DNA from: Isoetes taiwanensis
Lineage: Eukaryota; Streptophyta; Lycopodiopsida; Isoetales; Isoetaceae
DNA length: 64,000 nt
Reading direction: 5' to 3'
NCBI GenBank assembly: GCA_021234155.1
Contig: JAJEKV010000009.1
Span: forward strand, 11,850,546-11,914,545
Shown here: piece by piece, positions 10,031 through 22,409 of the stretch
How the letters are laid out: every line of letters begins with the position of its first letter
Numbering within the stretch: the stretch's first letter is position 1
Notes under the pieces: generated by a model
Database searches by the model: none
Told to the model about the DNA's origin: nothing
The model's input: only the letters and a program-made list of their open reading frames with translations
Made by a program: the position numbers and the translations under genes

Positions 10031-11876
10031 TGTCTTGACACCCCCTTGAGAGAAAATATTTTCCCTCTGGCCTACTTCTGAACTTTAAAGAGAAGCCATT
10101 TAGGTGAAGAAGTCCGGAAAGAAAAATGCTATGTCCTAAAGATTCTAGAAACTAAGAAACGGCCCAGAACAAGGGAAAAATGTAGAAAAAAAAATATGAG
10201 GAATAGCAAGTGAGTAAAAAGAATGCTAGAGCAAGAATGAGAGGCGAGTTCCTACATAGCAAGTCCGGAATGACCTCCCCTGCTTATGATGAGCCGCCAT
10301 AGCTGGGAGCTTTAGGAAAACTAGAAAGCTCGAGCTTTCTAGTTTTAAAATGAGAACCCGGTGCATTTTTTTTGTGGCCAAAATATTTTCTAACTGAAAT
10401 GTCTCCTCTTCCTTGGAGTTGTCTTTGACTTGTTTGGTTTAGTTTGACTCGACAGTCAAGACCTAAATTTCTGTGTCCTATCCTTCTAAAACCCCAAGGT
10501 TTAAGCCCAAGAAAAATGACAAAACCTTTCCCTTTTTTTCTTTGCATATAGGTATCACTGTCTGGCTAACTTATCATACACACCACCACACGAACACACA
10601 CTTACACACGTCATACATCATCCATGACATATTCATCACATACATGCTCAATGTACAAGTTGATCCCCAAGTGGATTATTGGCTCGTTCAGTTCAGCTAT
10701 TCTAAATTATCATATCCAGAGCTGGCATTGTATGCAGAAGATTAAACATTGGTGAAAGAAATGATTTGGCATTGGCATCATTTAATATTATTCTCTAATT
10801 TATGATAGATTATCTTCTATTATTTCTCAAAAACTCAATGTTGTATCTAGTGGAAGATACCAAAAAGCATTGTCCAAGTATCTACTACAGAAAATGAAGT
10901 AAAGTATCAAAGGTCTTCAATTGAAATTATTGTATATGAGAATAAAATTGTAACTGTTTTAGCCTTTTTCCTATTTAGTTCGCTTACTATGGCCAAAACA
11001 TTCTATAACCAACTCAGATTTATTTGAACGAGTTTGTAGCCTCCAGCTTGTGAGGAATAAAACCCTATCTGCAAATCATATGAGGACACGTCAAATATGA
11101 CTATTTCAAGAACCGTCATTTACTACACATTTTGCTTTCATATTACATTCTAGATAATATTCTTTATTCAACAAATGAGACGACGACACATCAGCACTAA
11201 ATTCCTCCCAAGATGCTTCCACATCCAGAATGCAGCTCTACTCTGCATTCCCTTATTCAGAATCCAAATGAGAGCACACCTGAACAGATTGCTTGTGATA
11301 GTTAGTTACCATTATTTTAGTCGTTCAAGTTTGGACAAATCCACGTGAAGCAATCACCTTGTTTTGAGCGCCACCTTAAAGTTCGTTCATATAGGGTTCT
11401 TATAATGTACGACAAAGCCTACATGAGCGTGTCACCTCGCAAAATGGGAGCAAGTTTGAAATTTCATACGTATTACACAGCTTGAATAGACTATTAGCAT
11501 CATTTGTGTTATTATATGTCTCTCATATTCTATGGAATTATATAGCTTTCCTGTATTTTATCATACCATTTAGCATTTTGTACGTGACTGTACTTGCAAC
11601 TTGTGCTAGTAATTATTTTCTTATTGTCCTTTATTTTTCTATATGCATGTGCTTCATATTCGACCAACAAGCTTATGTTGCCCATAATTTGAATGAAAAT
11701 TCAATTTTATGGAGGATGTCGTGAGGCTTGTAAGTTAGTTGATGATGTGGCAATGTGCAATTGTAACACTAGTTCCTCTTGGGCTTGTACTAGTAGCTGA
11801 AATTAGTGGCATAAGGTTCTTCTATTGATTGATGTATTATACCACTGATAAGCGTGACAAATAAGATTAAATTGAT
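10031..11876. other. Intergenic, upstream of the trihelix gene
   Basis: No sustained coding frame. A perfect hairpin-like block AGAAAGCTCGAGCTTTCTAG lies at 10324-10343, and a (CA)-rich tract near 10575-10620. The 5' leader or first exon of the trihelix gene could lie in the first few hundred bases. Confidence 0.4.
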
Positions 11877-11992
11877 TTTTATCGTTCATGGAGGCAAAGA
11901 GGTCTATGGGACCTGATACAAGAAAGAGCACATGAAGAAAGAAGAAAGAAGAAAGAAGAAAGAAGAAAGAAGAAAGAAGAAAAAAGAATAAC
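11877..11992 (-). repeat. LINE D 3'-end relic plus GAAGAAA microsatellite
   Basis: ATTTTTATCGTTCATGGAGG and TCTATGGGACC match the reverse complement of the LINE D 3' end (compare 1985-2030 and 12857-12900). It is followed by a GAAGAAA-type microsatellite at about 11937-11991. Only ~50 bases of LINE remain. Confidence 0.6.
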
Positions 11993-12828
11993 TTTAGTGA
12001 GTTGCTTTCAATTAGCCAAATTAACGGTCTAGTAAAAGATTTTCAAGTATCATGAGCTTTTATAATATTTTCTACACTAGATGTAGGGTAGAGTTAGGTC
12101 TTGCCAACATTCAAGCATTTCATGCATTTACAGATTGCGAGCATCAGAGTTCAAATTTGGAGTTCCAGCACATTTGCAAAGGTTGAGAAAGTTGAGATCC
12201 CAATGATAATTTTGCAATTTTGCTCAAAGTTTAGAAAGCATTACAAGTTGAAGCTAAGTTTTGTTAAACATGAAACCCAGACTAATATGATATTCTTCTT
12301 TGTATTATTGCAATTTACGCCATTTTTTCATCCCCCCTTGATAATCTCCCTATATTCCCTTTGATTTCATTGTTTAGTCTCCATTTTGAACCCATTCACT
12401 TTGGGCCAAACTAGCTAAAATACAAATTTCAAGGCCAAACTATACTTATTACAAGGTCAAATGTCATGTCATCATGGCACATGTTCGTCTTTTTGCCATG
12501 TCATTAACATAGTTACATTAAAAAGCCATGAAATTCAAAGGCTTTAGAAATGACTTTGGGATCAATGCCACATCATCAAATTGGTAACTTCACTATCCTA
12601 GTACTGCCTTGGCATTCACGTCTGAGCTCAAATTTCCAAAAGGTTGAAAATTATTCTAGCGCTTTTCCGTTACATCTGCTTTTTTCCATGTCATTTCTAC
12701 CTCACCATGTCATTGCCATCTCATTTGCCCATTTTAGCCACGTCACCATCTCATTGCCACCCTAGTTACCAAATTTTGCCTCTCACTTGTTATTATGCCA
12801 CTAAATTATATCATTCCTCATTCTTATA
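11993..12828. other. No recognisable gene
   Basis: The phrase (C/T)CATGTCATT...GCCA recurs loosely (12465-12770, e.g. CATGTCATCATGGCAC, CATGTCATTAACAT, CATGTCATTTCTACC, CATGTCATTGCCATC), so it may be a degenerate tandem repeat. No coding frame. Confidence 0.4.
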
Positions 12829-14099
12829 AAAAGAAAGAAAGAAAGAAAGAAAGAATGATTTTTATCGGCCACGGAGGCCAATCAGCCTATGGGCCCAATG
12901 AAGGAGCAGCAAACTTATTATTGTCCAGGTTAAAAAAAAAAAAACCCGTCCCAACGGGTTTTCGAGGGAAAAACCATAGCAGTAATAAAATGCTGTCAAA
13001 CTGTACAGGTATACATCATGAAATATATGTGTATATACATGTCAAGTGTGTGCCCGAGGACATAGGTGATCTCGCATATCCATGACTTGCTGAAGGTATA
13101 ATTCCAGCATCCATATGGAAACCGTGCTCAATGTCACATGTGGCGGCTAGCCAGGCCTGACCAACTCAGCATAGCGCATCCGAATTTGATCCTATGCTGG
13201 GCAGCTTTGAAGGGTATGAGCAGTGACTCGCATTTGGCAGCATTGGCAAAGCCTGTTCTGTTACATAGACAAATGGGTATGCATGTAGCATTGTGGACCC
13301 CGTTCCAATATGGGATTTATGTTGCGCTAGTAGTGTGCTGTCTTGATCTGTTCAAGGCACCGGCATCCCAGAGCTTGCCAAGAAAGCAAGTGTCAAGATA
13401 TTGCCTCAAGCTATGGCGATCTGCCTCTATTTGCACATGTATGCACCTATGCTCCTGCACATTCTATCTAGCCAAACATTGAGCTCTCTTTTCCCTCTAG
13501 CAGGCCTTGAGGCGCTGAGGCCCTATTGGCATGATATAAGCTAGGTTAAGGAGACAAGCATCGTCCATATTGACCATCTTCTGAAAACGAACAATGTAAC
13601 GATCAAGGGCCGCCCTCCGAATAGGCAAGAAACCCGTCTCCTGCAACAGAATTTGATATGGGACTGTGGACTTCACCCCTAGTGCTCGTACCAAGAAGGT
13701 TTTTTGTACATGCTTCAAGTCATTCCAGGTAGCGAGGGACACTACTGGGCTCCATACTTCAATCCCGTATAAAAGGACATGATGCACTAAGACGTTGAAC
13801 ATGTGCAACTGATGGGCACAATCATACGGCTTCGCTCTGTGACTATTGTTCTAAATTGCATATAGTGCCTTCACTCGTAGCCGTATGGATGTGTCCCAGT
13901 GCATAGTAGAAGGAAACTCCATTCCCACATATTTGTATGTGGGTGCCACTTCCATATTTTGTCCTCGGTAACTGAAGGAGGGGATCCTCTGCTGATGTGA
14001 GGATGATATGAGGATCACCTTAGTCTTGGCCAGGTTGACGCGCATATCAGTCGCTTGGCAGAATGTGTCCAAGGCATCGAGATGGTGCTGCATGTCTGA
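12829..14099 (-). mobile_element. LINE family D, 5'-truncated copy
   Basis: Minus-strand frames encode MQHHLDALDTFCQATDMRVN followed by LAKTKVILIS (palm/thumb), then YKYVGMEFPSTMHWDTSIRLR, and WNDLKHVQKTFLVRALGVK then LLQETGFLPIRRAALDRYIV. The 3' end carries the family hairpin (AACGGGTTTTCGAGGG with a pyrimidine partner), TATGGGCCC-like sequence and GTGGCCGATAAAAAT, ending in a CATTCTTTCTTTC-type tail (reverse complement of 12829-12856). Truncation begins within the palm, right after the YADD region. Stops interrupt the C-terminal part. Confidence 0.8.
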
Positions 14100-14188
14100 T
14101 GGAAGCTAGGAGGTCCTTCCTCCTCACTTACTTTGTAACATTACCATTCTTTTAATATATTGATGACACAGTTCTTCAAAAAAAAATA
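14100..14188 (+). mobile_element. L1-type LINE 3' end with poly(A)
   Basis: TTTTAATATATTGATGACAC and AGTTCTTC followed by A9 is repeated almost exactly at 57661-57701. It is a short 5'-truncated L1 end, abutting the LINE D copy. Confidence 0.6.
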
Positions 14189-14204
14189 AAAATATTGGGG
14201 ACAA

Positions 14205-14490
14205 AAAATGAGAATGCATTATATAAGAGTGATTATAAATGTAATTAAGGTTTTATGTAATATAAGATTTTACTTTTCAAACATTGGTGTAACTATAATA
14301 CGAACCAAGAAATAAAAACCCATCCAATATTCTGAATGTTTTAGTTTTCAAAAGAGAACATTAAAGAAAAAAGGATTTCATTTGATCGCATGACTTTAAA
14401 ATTTTGACAGCCAATAAACTATATCTATTTGATAAATGACATTTTATAAATGATAAACTTAACCCATTCATGAAATAAGAATTTAAACTA
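14205..14490. repeat. Dispersed repeat (paired with 29300-29570)
   Basis: Shared blocks include CGAATATTCT/CCAATATTCT, ATGTTTTAGT, GATAAATGACATTT and ATTCATGAAATAA in the same order. It is AT-rich and non-coding, of unknown class. Confidence 0.5.
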
Positions 14491-14529
14491 GCAAAAAGCA
14501 CACCAGAAGGCTTTAGCAAGGTAAGACTT

Positions 14530-14877
14530 GTTAGGTTTTTATTTTAGGCTTGATGTGATTGCACTGTTGATTGATGGCTAATCTTTTGTTCTTGTATTTC
14601 ATTTGAAGAAGCAATATTTCTTGGTCTTGCTCTGCATAGATGATAGTGTTGAAATGGAGCTAAGTCTAATGCGATTAAAGAAGGAATGGCGTGATTTGAC
14701 TGTGGCAGTCGAAAAGTTGTACTCGATAATCACATGCAAAGCAGCTCCTAGTATATTGTGCCTAGGTAGTGGATTGGCTTCCATATGATATATAGAATAA
14801 AGTGATGTAGAATGTACTCATGATGCGATGATGAATAAAATGATGTCCTTCAATATTAAAAAAAAAAAGGTTGTACT
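14530..14877 (+). other. Possible retro-derived fragment with poly(A)
   Basis: A short open stretch at 14603-14788 (MELSLMRLKKEWRDLTVAVE in part, possible coiled coil) is followed by AT-rich sequence and an A11 run at 14858-14868, resembling a 3'-UTR and tail of a retrocopy. I do not recognise the protein. Confidence 0.3.
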
Positions 14878-14910
14878 GTTTGATGCCAAACAATTACAAT
14901 GTTATTTTTA

Positions 14911-15011
14911 GCATTTTTTCATTTTTCACATTTGCAAATGGAACTAGCATTGCTCGGACCTGCTAGAAGTTGAGTTTTTCATTTTTCACATTTGCAAATG
15001 GAACTAGTATT
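14911..15011. repeat. 62-bp tandem duplication that is the element 1 target
   Basis: TTTTTCATTTTTCACATTTG then CAAATGGAACTAG occurs at 14916-14948 and again at 14978-15007. After the first copy comes CATTGCTCGGACCTGCTAG uninterrupted; after the second comes TATT, then the transposon, then TATTGCTCGGACCTGCTAG at 18691. The first copy is therefore a surviving empty site. Confidence 0.9.
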
Positions 15012-15516
15012 AACAAGGTTTAAAATGAAACGCACTTATTTAAGAAGTGCGTTTGAAAGATTCCCTCAAAAAAATTAGAAATTTTTAAAAAGAGCAAAAA
15101 AATAGAGGCATTCAAGTTTTTTGGATATGATTTTTGCAAAGCCGTCATGAAAACAACACTTTTGAAGAAAAATACTCTAAAAGCATAGGACCAAAAAAAA
15201 AAGGAAGCCATTTAGGGGGTCAAGCGTAATTTTACGGGAGCCATAGAATTTCCATTGCCAAAATACATGCAATTGAAGTAGGTTGTGTTGCAAAAGCGTG
15301 CATGAATACTCTCACGGTGGCGAGAACACATCGTTTTAAGCGAAATAAATTCTTTAAACTTTTAACGGAGAGAAGAAAGCATTGAAGTAAGTATTCATAT
15401 TAAATAGTGTTACCAAAAGTTGTTACATAGCACTATCGTATAAGGTCTTTAAATAACGGGGCATGTCACAACCAATTTGCGAAGAATGTTTCAAGTAAGA
15501 AATAGTCGGTCTTGTT

Positions 15517-15572
15517 GGTATAAATTTATACCGACAGGTTGAAATGAAAACCCGTCGGTATAAATTTATACC
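15517..15572. promoter_or_regulatory. Palindrome pair (left cluster, element 1)
   Basis: Two GGTATAAATTTATACC palindromes at 15517-15532 and 15557-15572, 40 bp apart, each preceded by GTxGGT-type sequence. Each palindrome also reads TATAAA on both strands. A protein-binding site or bidirectional TATA role is inference. Confidence 0.8.
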
Positions 15573-17541
15573 ACAGTGGGTGGGTCCACCGATCCACAAG
15601 ACTCTCATCACCTTGAGATTTTGTTTTCCTTGATCTCTCCAAAGATCGTTCTTACGTATGCATTCCTCTTATGCATTTTGTTTGATAATTTGAAGTACTT
15701 GACTGCTTGTATTGACCATAAATTGTAATAATAGGCGTCCAAGTCACAATGTCTTGATGTCAAAAACTAGAGTTGCCTCGTCCAAGCTTGATCTTAACAA
15801 TTAGCCGACATTGTATTTAGCACTTTTGGAGCTTGTGACGACAAAAAGAGCTTACCAAGAAACTACAATGGAAGAACCACCTTTTCTTACAAAACCCAAC
15901 ACACATATTACTTTGAATCAAACGAACATGTGATCGTTTTCAATTAGTGCCAACTCCTTGGCGATTCGCGATGTTCTGAGAACCTTGAATAAGCACATAA
16001 CACATGGCAAGAACACTTTTTTTTTTATGGGGCCATGCTTCCTTTTGGCATATCTTGAAACTTCTCGTCTGGATTGTACCATTGTGCCACAAACAGATGA
16101 AGGTTTACACTAGGATTGAGATGAAGGTTTACACTAGGATTAAATCTATAGCAAAAGTAGATAAGACTCCAAGTTCTTGGTGCTGATATAATTTGTGAGA
16201 GAATTCTTCATTGACTAGCGAAAAGTTTACTAGTTTGTAAATGACCATAGAGGTTGCGGAGATGGAAGAACCGATGATAGCAACTAGAATGCATATGATG
16301 CGACAACGGTTTGTGAAGATCCATAAAAGTTGGAGTTCAAACATGAGCACTACCGGGATAATAAGTATGCAAGCGACCGATTATTTCTCAAGCTTTTGGT
16401 GGTTGTGGTTGAGTGCAATAACTGAAATTGTGATGAAAACAACAAGCATGACTCTAACCCACATACCATTTTGAAGTCCATAGAACATGAAGGATGCATC
16501 CTCATATAATCGATGAAGCTATAAGTTTCACGGTTGCATTGCCAAAAATCAATGTCTAGTCCTCGTGGGTGAACCACTTCTTGTTCAAACGATGCAAGCG
16601 CAAGTCATTGGAAGTACCATACCTAAACGATCGATACTTCTCCTTTAGCCCAAATTTGCGATCGAATCTTTCCAGTTTGGCATAGCACCATAAAACTTGC
16701 ATCCACCATAAAAGCGCCATCTTTTGGAACATAGGCGTAGCATTTCACTGCTCTAAAGGCGTATGTGCAATTACCCTAACAAGCACAATATCGTGCAATA
16801 ATCCATCTTGCTCCACACCATTGTCCGGTTGCCATCATACAATAACAAATTACCCACAAATGAGATGAAGGTTTATACACTACCAAACGTTTTGCGGGTT
16901 CCCAACACAAAGTTTGCGGGGTTCTACTACATCCGAACATGCTATCTTGGAGTTCTCAGACTTTGTGGAGCCATAGACAAATTGAATGCTTAAATAAGTC
17001 TCTGAGTTTTTCTCATTGACCATAAATAATTTAAAGACTTACAAACCGAGATTACCTGTGCACTTGGCCATATTTTGTACTCGAGATCGCATCTTTGAGA
17101 TTGTCAAGTCAAGGGACCAAACAAAATTTTCACTTTCACATCATATCAGCTTTCCAACACGTTCTTAATCGCCATCCTCAGATAGAAAAACCATCCATAT
17201 CTTTCATGATCATGGAAACTACGTCTCGCATTTTTCATCCTATTGTTTTGCGTATAAAATTTCATCATAAGTGAATGTTTCTACTCTATGACCTCTATCC
17301 TTCATTTTCTCGTATATCTCATTACCTTCAATGACCTTATCAGCTCTGAGAAAACTTGGACGAAGATGCTGGGCCGATTAAAACCCTAAAAAAAAAACAA
17401 AAAAATCTTCTTCAAAGCTTCTTCAGACTAAGAAACAAACCTTCTGCATCACTAAGAAACTGATGCCGCACCAATAAAACACCTAAATCATTCGATTATC
17501 ACAATCCTAAAGTTTTCCCAACACACAGTTTTCCTAGCCTC

Positions 17542-18002
17542 GGTATAAATTTATACCGTCAAAAGCATCTGCCATGTTTTAGCCAGGCAAAAATCATGTT
17601 ATATCCATGAAAGGTCAAGTTATAACCATAAATAAAATTCCGTTTACAAGAAATTTCTTGTGTTATTGAATTTATAAGGAAATGTTTTTCAAGATAATGT
17701 ATTGAATTTAAAAGGAAATGTTTTTCAAGAGATCTCATGGTATAAATTTATACCGTGACTTCCTTTTTAAAAAATTTCGGTATAAATTTATCTTTTGCTC
17801 GGCAAGATTTTCATGTGGGGAGGCGGTATAAACTTATACCGCTTTGAGCTCATCGGGCGGTATAAATTTATACCACTCGAAGTTCTTTCCTGTGTCTTTT
17901 GCTTGAGCTCACGTGGTAGAAATTTGAGCTCACATGGTATAAATTTATACCGCTTTGATAAATTAGTTCTATTGTTTGAACTCACCCGTATAAATTTATA
18001 CC
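17542..18002. promoter_or_regulatory. Palindrome array (right cluster, element 1)
   Basis: Full copies start at 17542, 17739, 17825 (one change, AAACTTATA), 17859, 17936 and 17987; a half copy is at 17779. GAGCTC-like words lie between several of them (17846-17851, 17924-17930). Spacing tightens toward the right end, reminiscent of subterminal transposase-binding arrays. Confidence 0.85.
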
Positions 18003-18694
18003 GGCCCAATAACGTGGGGAACATTAAAGCTTTTGAACTAACACTAAAAACACCTTTTATGAAACAATCATGTTGTATGATTACCGCCATGTTGTAAGAT
18101 TACATTTTGGAGCAACTCTAAAGTGAAGCTAACAAGTTGCATGTTGTGACTCAAACGATCATCGAGGTTAGCATGCGGGTTGCGGTTTCATTGGTAGACA
18201 ATCTTTGAGGAACGATACTCATTGGCGAGAGGACACACGAATAGCTCTAGTGACCATGGTCTCAACATGTCGACGACAACATGCATTCTCGAATTAGCAT
18301 GATTGTAACTTTGTTCAAAATGAAAAATCTACACATTTTTTACAATTTTGTTCAAAAATTTGTAGTGATTTCAAAAACTTTAAATGCAGTGCCTTTTTGT
18401 CGCTCTAATGCACTTGATGTTTTATTCAATGTCTATTTTTTTTTAGTCTTTGAAATTGCTACTATTTTTCATGCTAAACTACGGGGCTAAAAAGGGGTAC
18501 CAAACAATTTTGCATGGAAGCTAAGTTGAATTAGCCCCTCAAAAATAGTACCTAAAATATTCAAATTGTCACACTTGTCACAAATTTACCTCGAAAAGTG
18601 ACTTTTTTTAGGGAATTTTAGGGAATCTTTCAAAGATTCCTTTTAAAGTGCGTTTGGAGCAAATAAGTGCGTTTCATTTTAAACTTTGTTTATT

Positions 18695-19843
18695 GCTCGG
18701 ACCTGCTAGAAGTTGAGTTGAGACCAAAAGACTTTGGCATGATAGAATTTGTTAAGCATTGATATTTAGTGTCATTAGATTATGGTAGTTGGCGTTTTAC
18801 CTAGTTTTCATATGTTATATGCATACGAGCTTGTTAGTCAACCATAATAAGTGAATCCAAAAGAGTTTGAAAGTCGTTGTCCGTTAAAAGAAATTGGGTA
18901 AAGTATGGTGTTCATCCCAAAAAGGGGAAGGAGATAGATTTTTTCATATCTACAAATAAATCTGATGGTGCCATAGTTTCTTACACAACCTAACAAAAGA
19001 TAAAAGATTTCATAGTCGTCAAGAATAATTCCAAATAATCAGAAATTATGACATCCATTCTCAAAGAAACCTCAAAAATACTGTATATTTTGTATTTCGT
19101 ACACCCTTTTAGGATGTCAATTTCAAATGTATATGCCGAACATGTAGCTTTTTTTTATAAAGATAAGAAAAGCATTATCTAGAGTGGCAAAAAAGCCTAG
19201 CTTTCTAAGAAAGGAGAACAATTTCAGCTGTGGTTAGCCACATTGCAATGACACTTCACATCAGTATTTTTTTCATATTGTGCTTCCCCTTGCCTACACA
19301 AAGATATATCATGAAAAAAGAAGTGTTTTAACAGGGCATTCACAATCTATAACAATGATCCTTTTGCAATAATAGTAGAAATATGCAAGTTTGGTACACA
19401 AGATGGAAGATAAGCATATTATTCATCTTAAACTTCTCACTAAAAAAACTAGATGACAATCAATGGAAGACACAATTCTTGCCATCACTTTTCTATGCAT
19501 TTTTCAGCATCAAATAGAGGTCGTTAGTAAATAATGTGGTCTTATATAATTTGAAGGATGCTTGAGGAAATCGTGGCACAAAGGCTGAGTTAATTCCAAA
19601 ATTTATATCTGCACCTTATCAAGGATAGAATCAACTTAACTAGCACATCAAGCTGGAAGCTAATAGCTGCCCAAATCAGTACCATATAGTATGCAAGTGT
19701 TCCGTGTTTAGCCCTTGATTCCAGCTTCAGCCTTTCTCACATAATACCTGCTAGCATAACCAGCAAACTGAAAAAATCTCCGTACGAAGTTCGCTTAAAT
19801 GCAAGTCGGAAAACAATTTGAATGAACTACATCTAGGTCTGAA
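18695..19843. other. Spacer between elements 1 and 2
   Basis: AT-rich, with no ORF or repeat that I can recognise. It begins with the target sequence flank TTGCTCGGACCTGC. Confidence 0.5.
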
Positions 19844-21099
19844 GAAGAACAAGGTTTAAAATGAAACGCACTTATTTAAGAAGTGCGTTTGAAAGATTCC
19901 TTCTGAAAATTTATAAAATTCTGAAATCCCTCTAAAAAGGGCCTTTTTATTACCTTTAGTCCAAAGATTTATAAAACTGCTCGTGAAAACAGACATTTTA
20001 AGAAGACTTAGTATTAAGGAAAAACACACACACACAAAAAATCCCATTGTAGAGGGGGAAAGAACTACAATGAAATTCAAAAAGATTTACTATGGGGCAA
20101 ATTCGTATGAAGAAATTAGATGCTTTTGTACCTTGTCCCCTGAAAATTTTATATTAGTTGTTTTAGAAGACAGAAATTTGTTATTTCACAACCATTTTGA
20201 ATTTAACATCCTAATGGACCTTAAAACACATTGGGAGACAGTTGAACAAACTTCTTGAATGACAAACCATTGTTTTTGTATCACATAGTATTACAATTAC
20301 CAATACATCCACGATATTTTGTAGTTAAAGTGAAGTTTTAGTTGATGATGCGAGATAAATTTATCTGGGGATACAAAAGTTGAAGTAATGAAGCCATGTG
20401 ATTACATGCCCTCCTTTTTATTCTCTGGAGATGTATTTTTGAACGCACATACCAATCTACAACATGATGATGCTCGGAGATAGTCAATCTCCTTAGCAAT
20501 GTTGAGCATATTCATCACAATTACGTCATCTCAGAGCGATGGGCACCATGCACATTTCTCTGGCGTAGAAGTATTAAATGCGCCTTTACCCTTTCCTAAA
20601 TATTTTTTAAATAAATAGGTAAACTTCTCGGGGGGTTACTCCTCGCTCCCCTCTGGATAAACCACGTGGTTTCTTTCTAGTCAAACACCTGTGTCACCAT
20701 AATATTTTGGAGTTCTTTGCCTTTAGTAGCAATTTTTTAGCTACCTGAAATGAAGTTCGCATGTATGTAGAGAAAAAAAAGTAGAAATAACAACATGATT
20801 CGACTACTTTATCCTCTAACATTGCATTACAAGCTCAGAAATTTTAGAACCGTTTTAGAACTTTTTAGACTAAAAAACTAAGAAAAGTGTGTAAAATTAT
20901 CCCTTATGTGTGTTACTTTAGTAGTTTTCAGTTGCCAAACCCTTTGGCGAGTAAGAAAGACCCCAAAAGATTTTACACGATATATACTTTACCTCTGGAC
21001 TGCATATATATATTATATACATATATACACAAGAAATTTAATGCGTCCTATGGTGCATGTTCGAGTTTTAGCATGTTCCTACGTGCAGGTTCTTGTAAA

Positions 21100-21725
21100 A
21101 GAATCTCTTGAGAATACTCTAAATTCATAGATTCTCTAAGATTCTACCAAGGTTCACTTAGAGGGTTCGTGATCATTTCTCTAAATTTTATAAGATTCCC
21201 TCTAGATTCTATTAAATTTCCCTAGATTCTCCAAGATTCTATGAAAATCCCCTTAGATTCTCTTAGATTCATTTAGATTTTATCAGATTGCCCTTAGATT
21301 CAAAGAGATTCTATAAAGATTCCCTTAGATACTCTAAGATTTCATCAACATTGAAGATTCCTTTAGATCCCCCAGATTTTAAGAGATTCCCTTAGGCTTG
21401 TAAATATTTTCCTAGATTCTTTTACATTTTATAAGATTTTCTTACATTCTATTAGATTCTTCTGGATTCCTTTACATTCTAGAACTTTTTAGAACATTCT
21501 AAGATTTTCTGGAACATTCTAAGACTTTCAATATATTCTAGAACTTTTTGGAAGTATTTCCCTAGATTTCCTTACATTCCCGTAGATTCCCCTATATTCT
21601 AGAACATTCTAAAAGTTATTAGAACAATTTGGAACTTTCTAGAAGAATTTTCTTAGATCCCCCCTAGATTCTCTTATGTTCTAGAACTTTCTAGAGCCTT
21701 CCAGAACATTCTAGAACCTTCTTGA
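21100..21725. repeat. AGATTC/AGAACATTCT-rich degenerate array (left arm)
   Basis: Short units such as TTAGATTCTC, TAAGATTCC and, further in, TAGAACTTTCTAGAA recur every 10-30 bases for ~600 bp. The mirror array is at 23055-23700. It is non-coding. Confidence 0.75.
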
Positions 21726-21810
21726 ACTAGCTAGAATGTTATAGTCTATTTTATCTTAATGCAACATTACCCTTAAGTATATGTGAAACATAGATTACTC
21801 ATGGATATAA

Positions 21811-21880
21811 TGCTTGGTCTAGTGGTTAGAATGGGGGGTTGGGGGACCAATGGCTAGGGTTCGAATCCCCCACACAACAT
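21811..21880 (+). repeat. tRNA-like (Pol III promoter) segment, left arm
   Basis: TGGTCTAGTGG at 21815-21825 fits the tRNA A box, and GGTTCGAATCC at 21858-21868 fits the B box, 33 bases apart. The ends do not pair into an acceptor stem and the anticodon region is a G-run, so this is a tRNA-derived relic (SINE-like) rather than a tRNA gene. Confidence 0.65.
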
Positions 21881-21924
21881 AAAAATTTTAAAAGCCTTTT
21901 CCTAAGGGATGAGCATTCAACTTG

Positions 21925-22310
21925 GGCCGTCGGATCTCGGACCCGATCAAGGGTCGAGATCTCACGCAACATGAGCCATAGGATCTATTACATATAATTC
22001 TCAAAGTCATGTACACCGTCGGATATGTGCCAAGCCACGTGAGCCGTAAGATCCTGGATCGACGATCAGGATCGAATCAACCTGGACCGTAGGATCGATT
22101 ACATATAATTCCCAAAGCCATGTGCACCGTAGGATGTGTCCCAAAGCAACGTGAGCCGTAGGATCTCGGGCCGGCGCATCGGGGATCGAATCAACACGGG
22201 CCGTGGGATGCGTGTCTATCGGATTATATATAAACTCCCAAGCCATCTGGGCCGTAGGATATGTCCCAAAGCCACGTGAGTCGTCGGATCTCGAACGGAC
22301 GGTCGGATAA
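21925..22310. repeat. CCGTAGGATC tandem-like repeats (left arm)
   Basis: The phrase (A/G)CCGT(A/C)GGAT(C/A) occurs about nine times, within a ~115-bp unit that also has CACGTGAGCCGTAGGATCTC, TTACATATAATTC and CAAAGCCA. Mirror copies fill 22480-22880. Similar GGATC-phrases occur in plant MULE/MITE termini, which is only a loose resemblance. Confidence 0.7.
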
Positions 22311-22370
22311 GCGCGACAAACATAAGAACATATATAAGTTAGATAAACGTTTTATATATATATGCAATTC

Positions 22371-22409
22371 GGTATAAATTTATACCGTTTCTCCGTATAG
22401 ATTTATACC
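22371..22409. promoter_or_regulatory. Palindrome pair at the hairpin centre, element 2
   Basis: Copies at 22371-22386 (perfect) and 22394-22409 (CGTATAGATTTATACC, changed) sit in the loop of the large inverted repeat. Confidence 0.75.

Larger units (their letters stand above)
15008..18694. mobile_element. Unassigned TIR DNA element 1 (3679 bp) with 4-bp TSD
   Basis: The element spans 15012-18690. Ends are inverted repeats: AACAAGGTTTAAAATGAAAC at the left and GTTTCATTTTAAACTTTGTT at the right, each continuing into an AAACGCACTT unit. TATT flanks both sides (15008-15011, 18691-18694). The left terminus can fold on itself (ACGCACTT / AAGTGCGT), and the right one contains GGAATCTTT...AAAGATTCC. 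Inside are eight full and one half copies of a GGTATAAATTTATACC palindrome, clustered near each end. No transposase or other ORF of note is present, so it is non-autonomous. About 400 bp of the right end (18280-18690) matches element 2. Confidence 0.88.

Noticed and set aside
15008-15014. PIF/Harbinger-type TTA target duplication for element 1
   Set aside because: TTA could be read by moving the boundary one base, but element 2 allows only GAAG at the matching boundary, so 4 bp fits both.
17788-18097. Overlapping 100-residue ORFs on both strands with repeated INLYR / RYKFI
   Set aside because: The residue repeats only translate the TATAAATTTATA palindromes; the near-mirror on the other strand is due to the palindromes.
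21811-21880. tRNA gene
   Set aside because: A and B boxes fit but the acceptor ends do not pair and the anticodon arm is a run of G. It is a relic.
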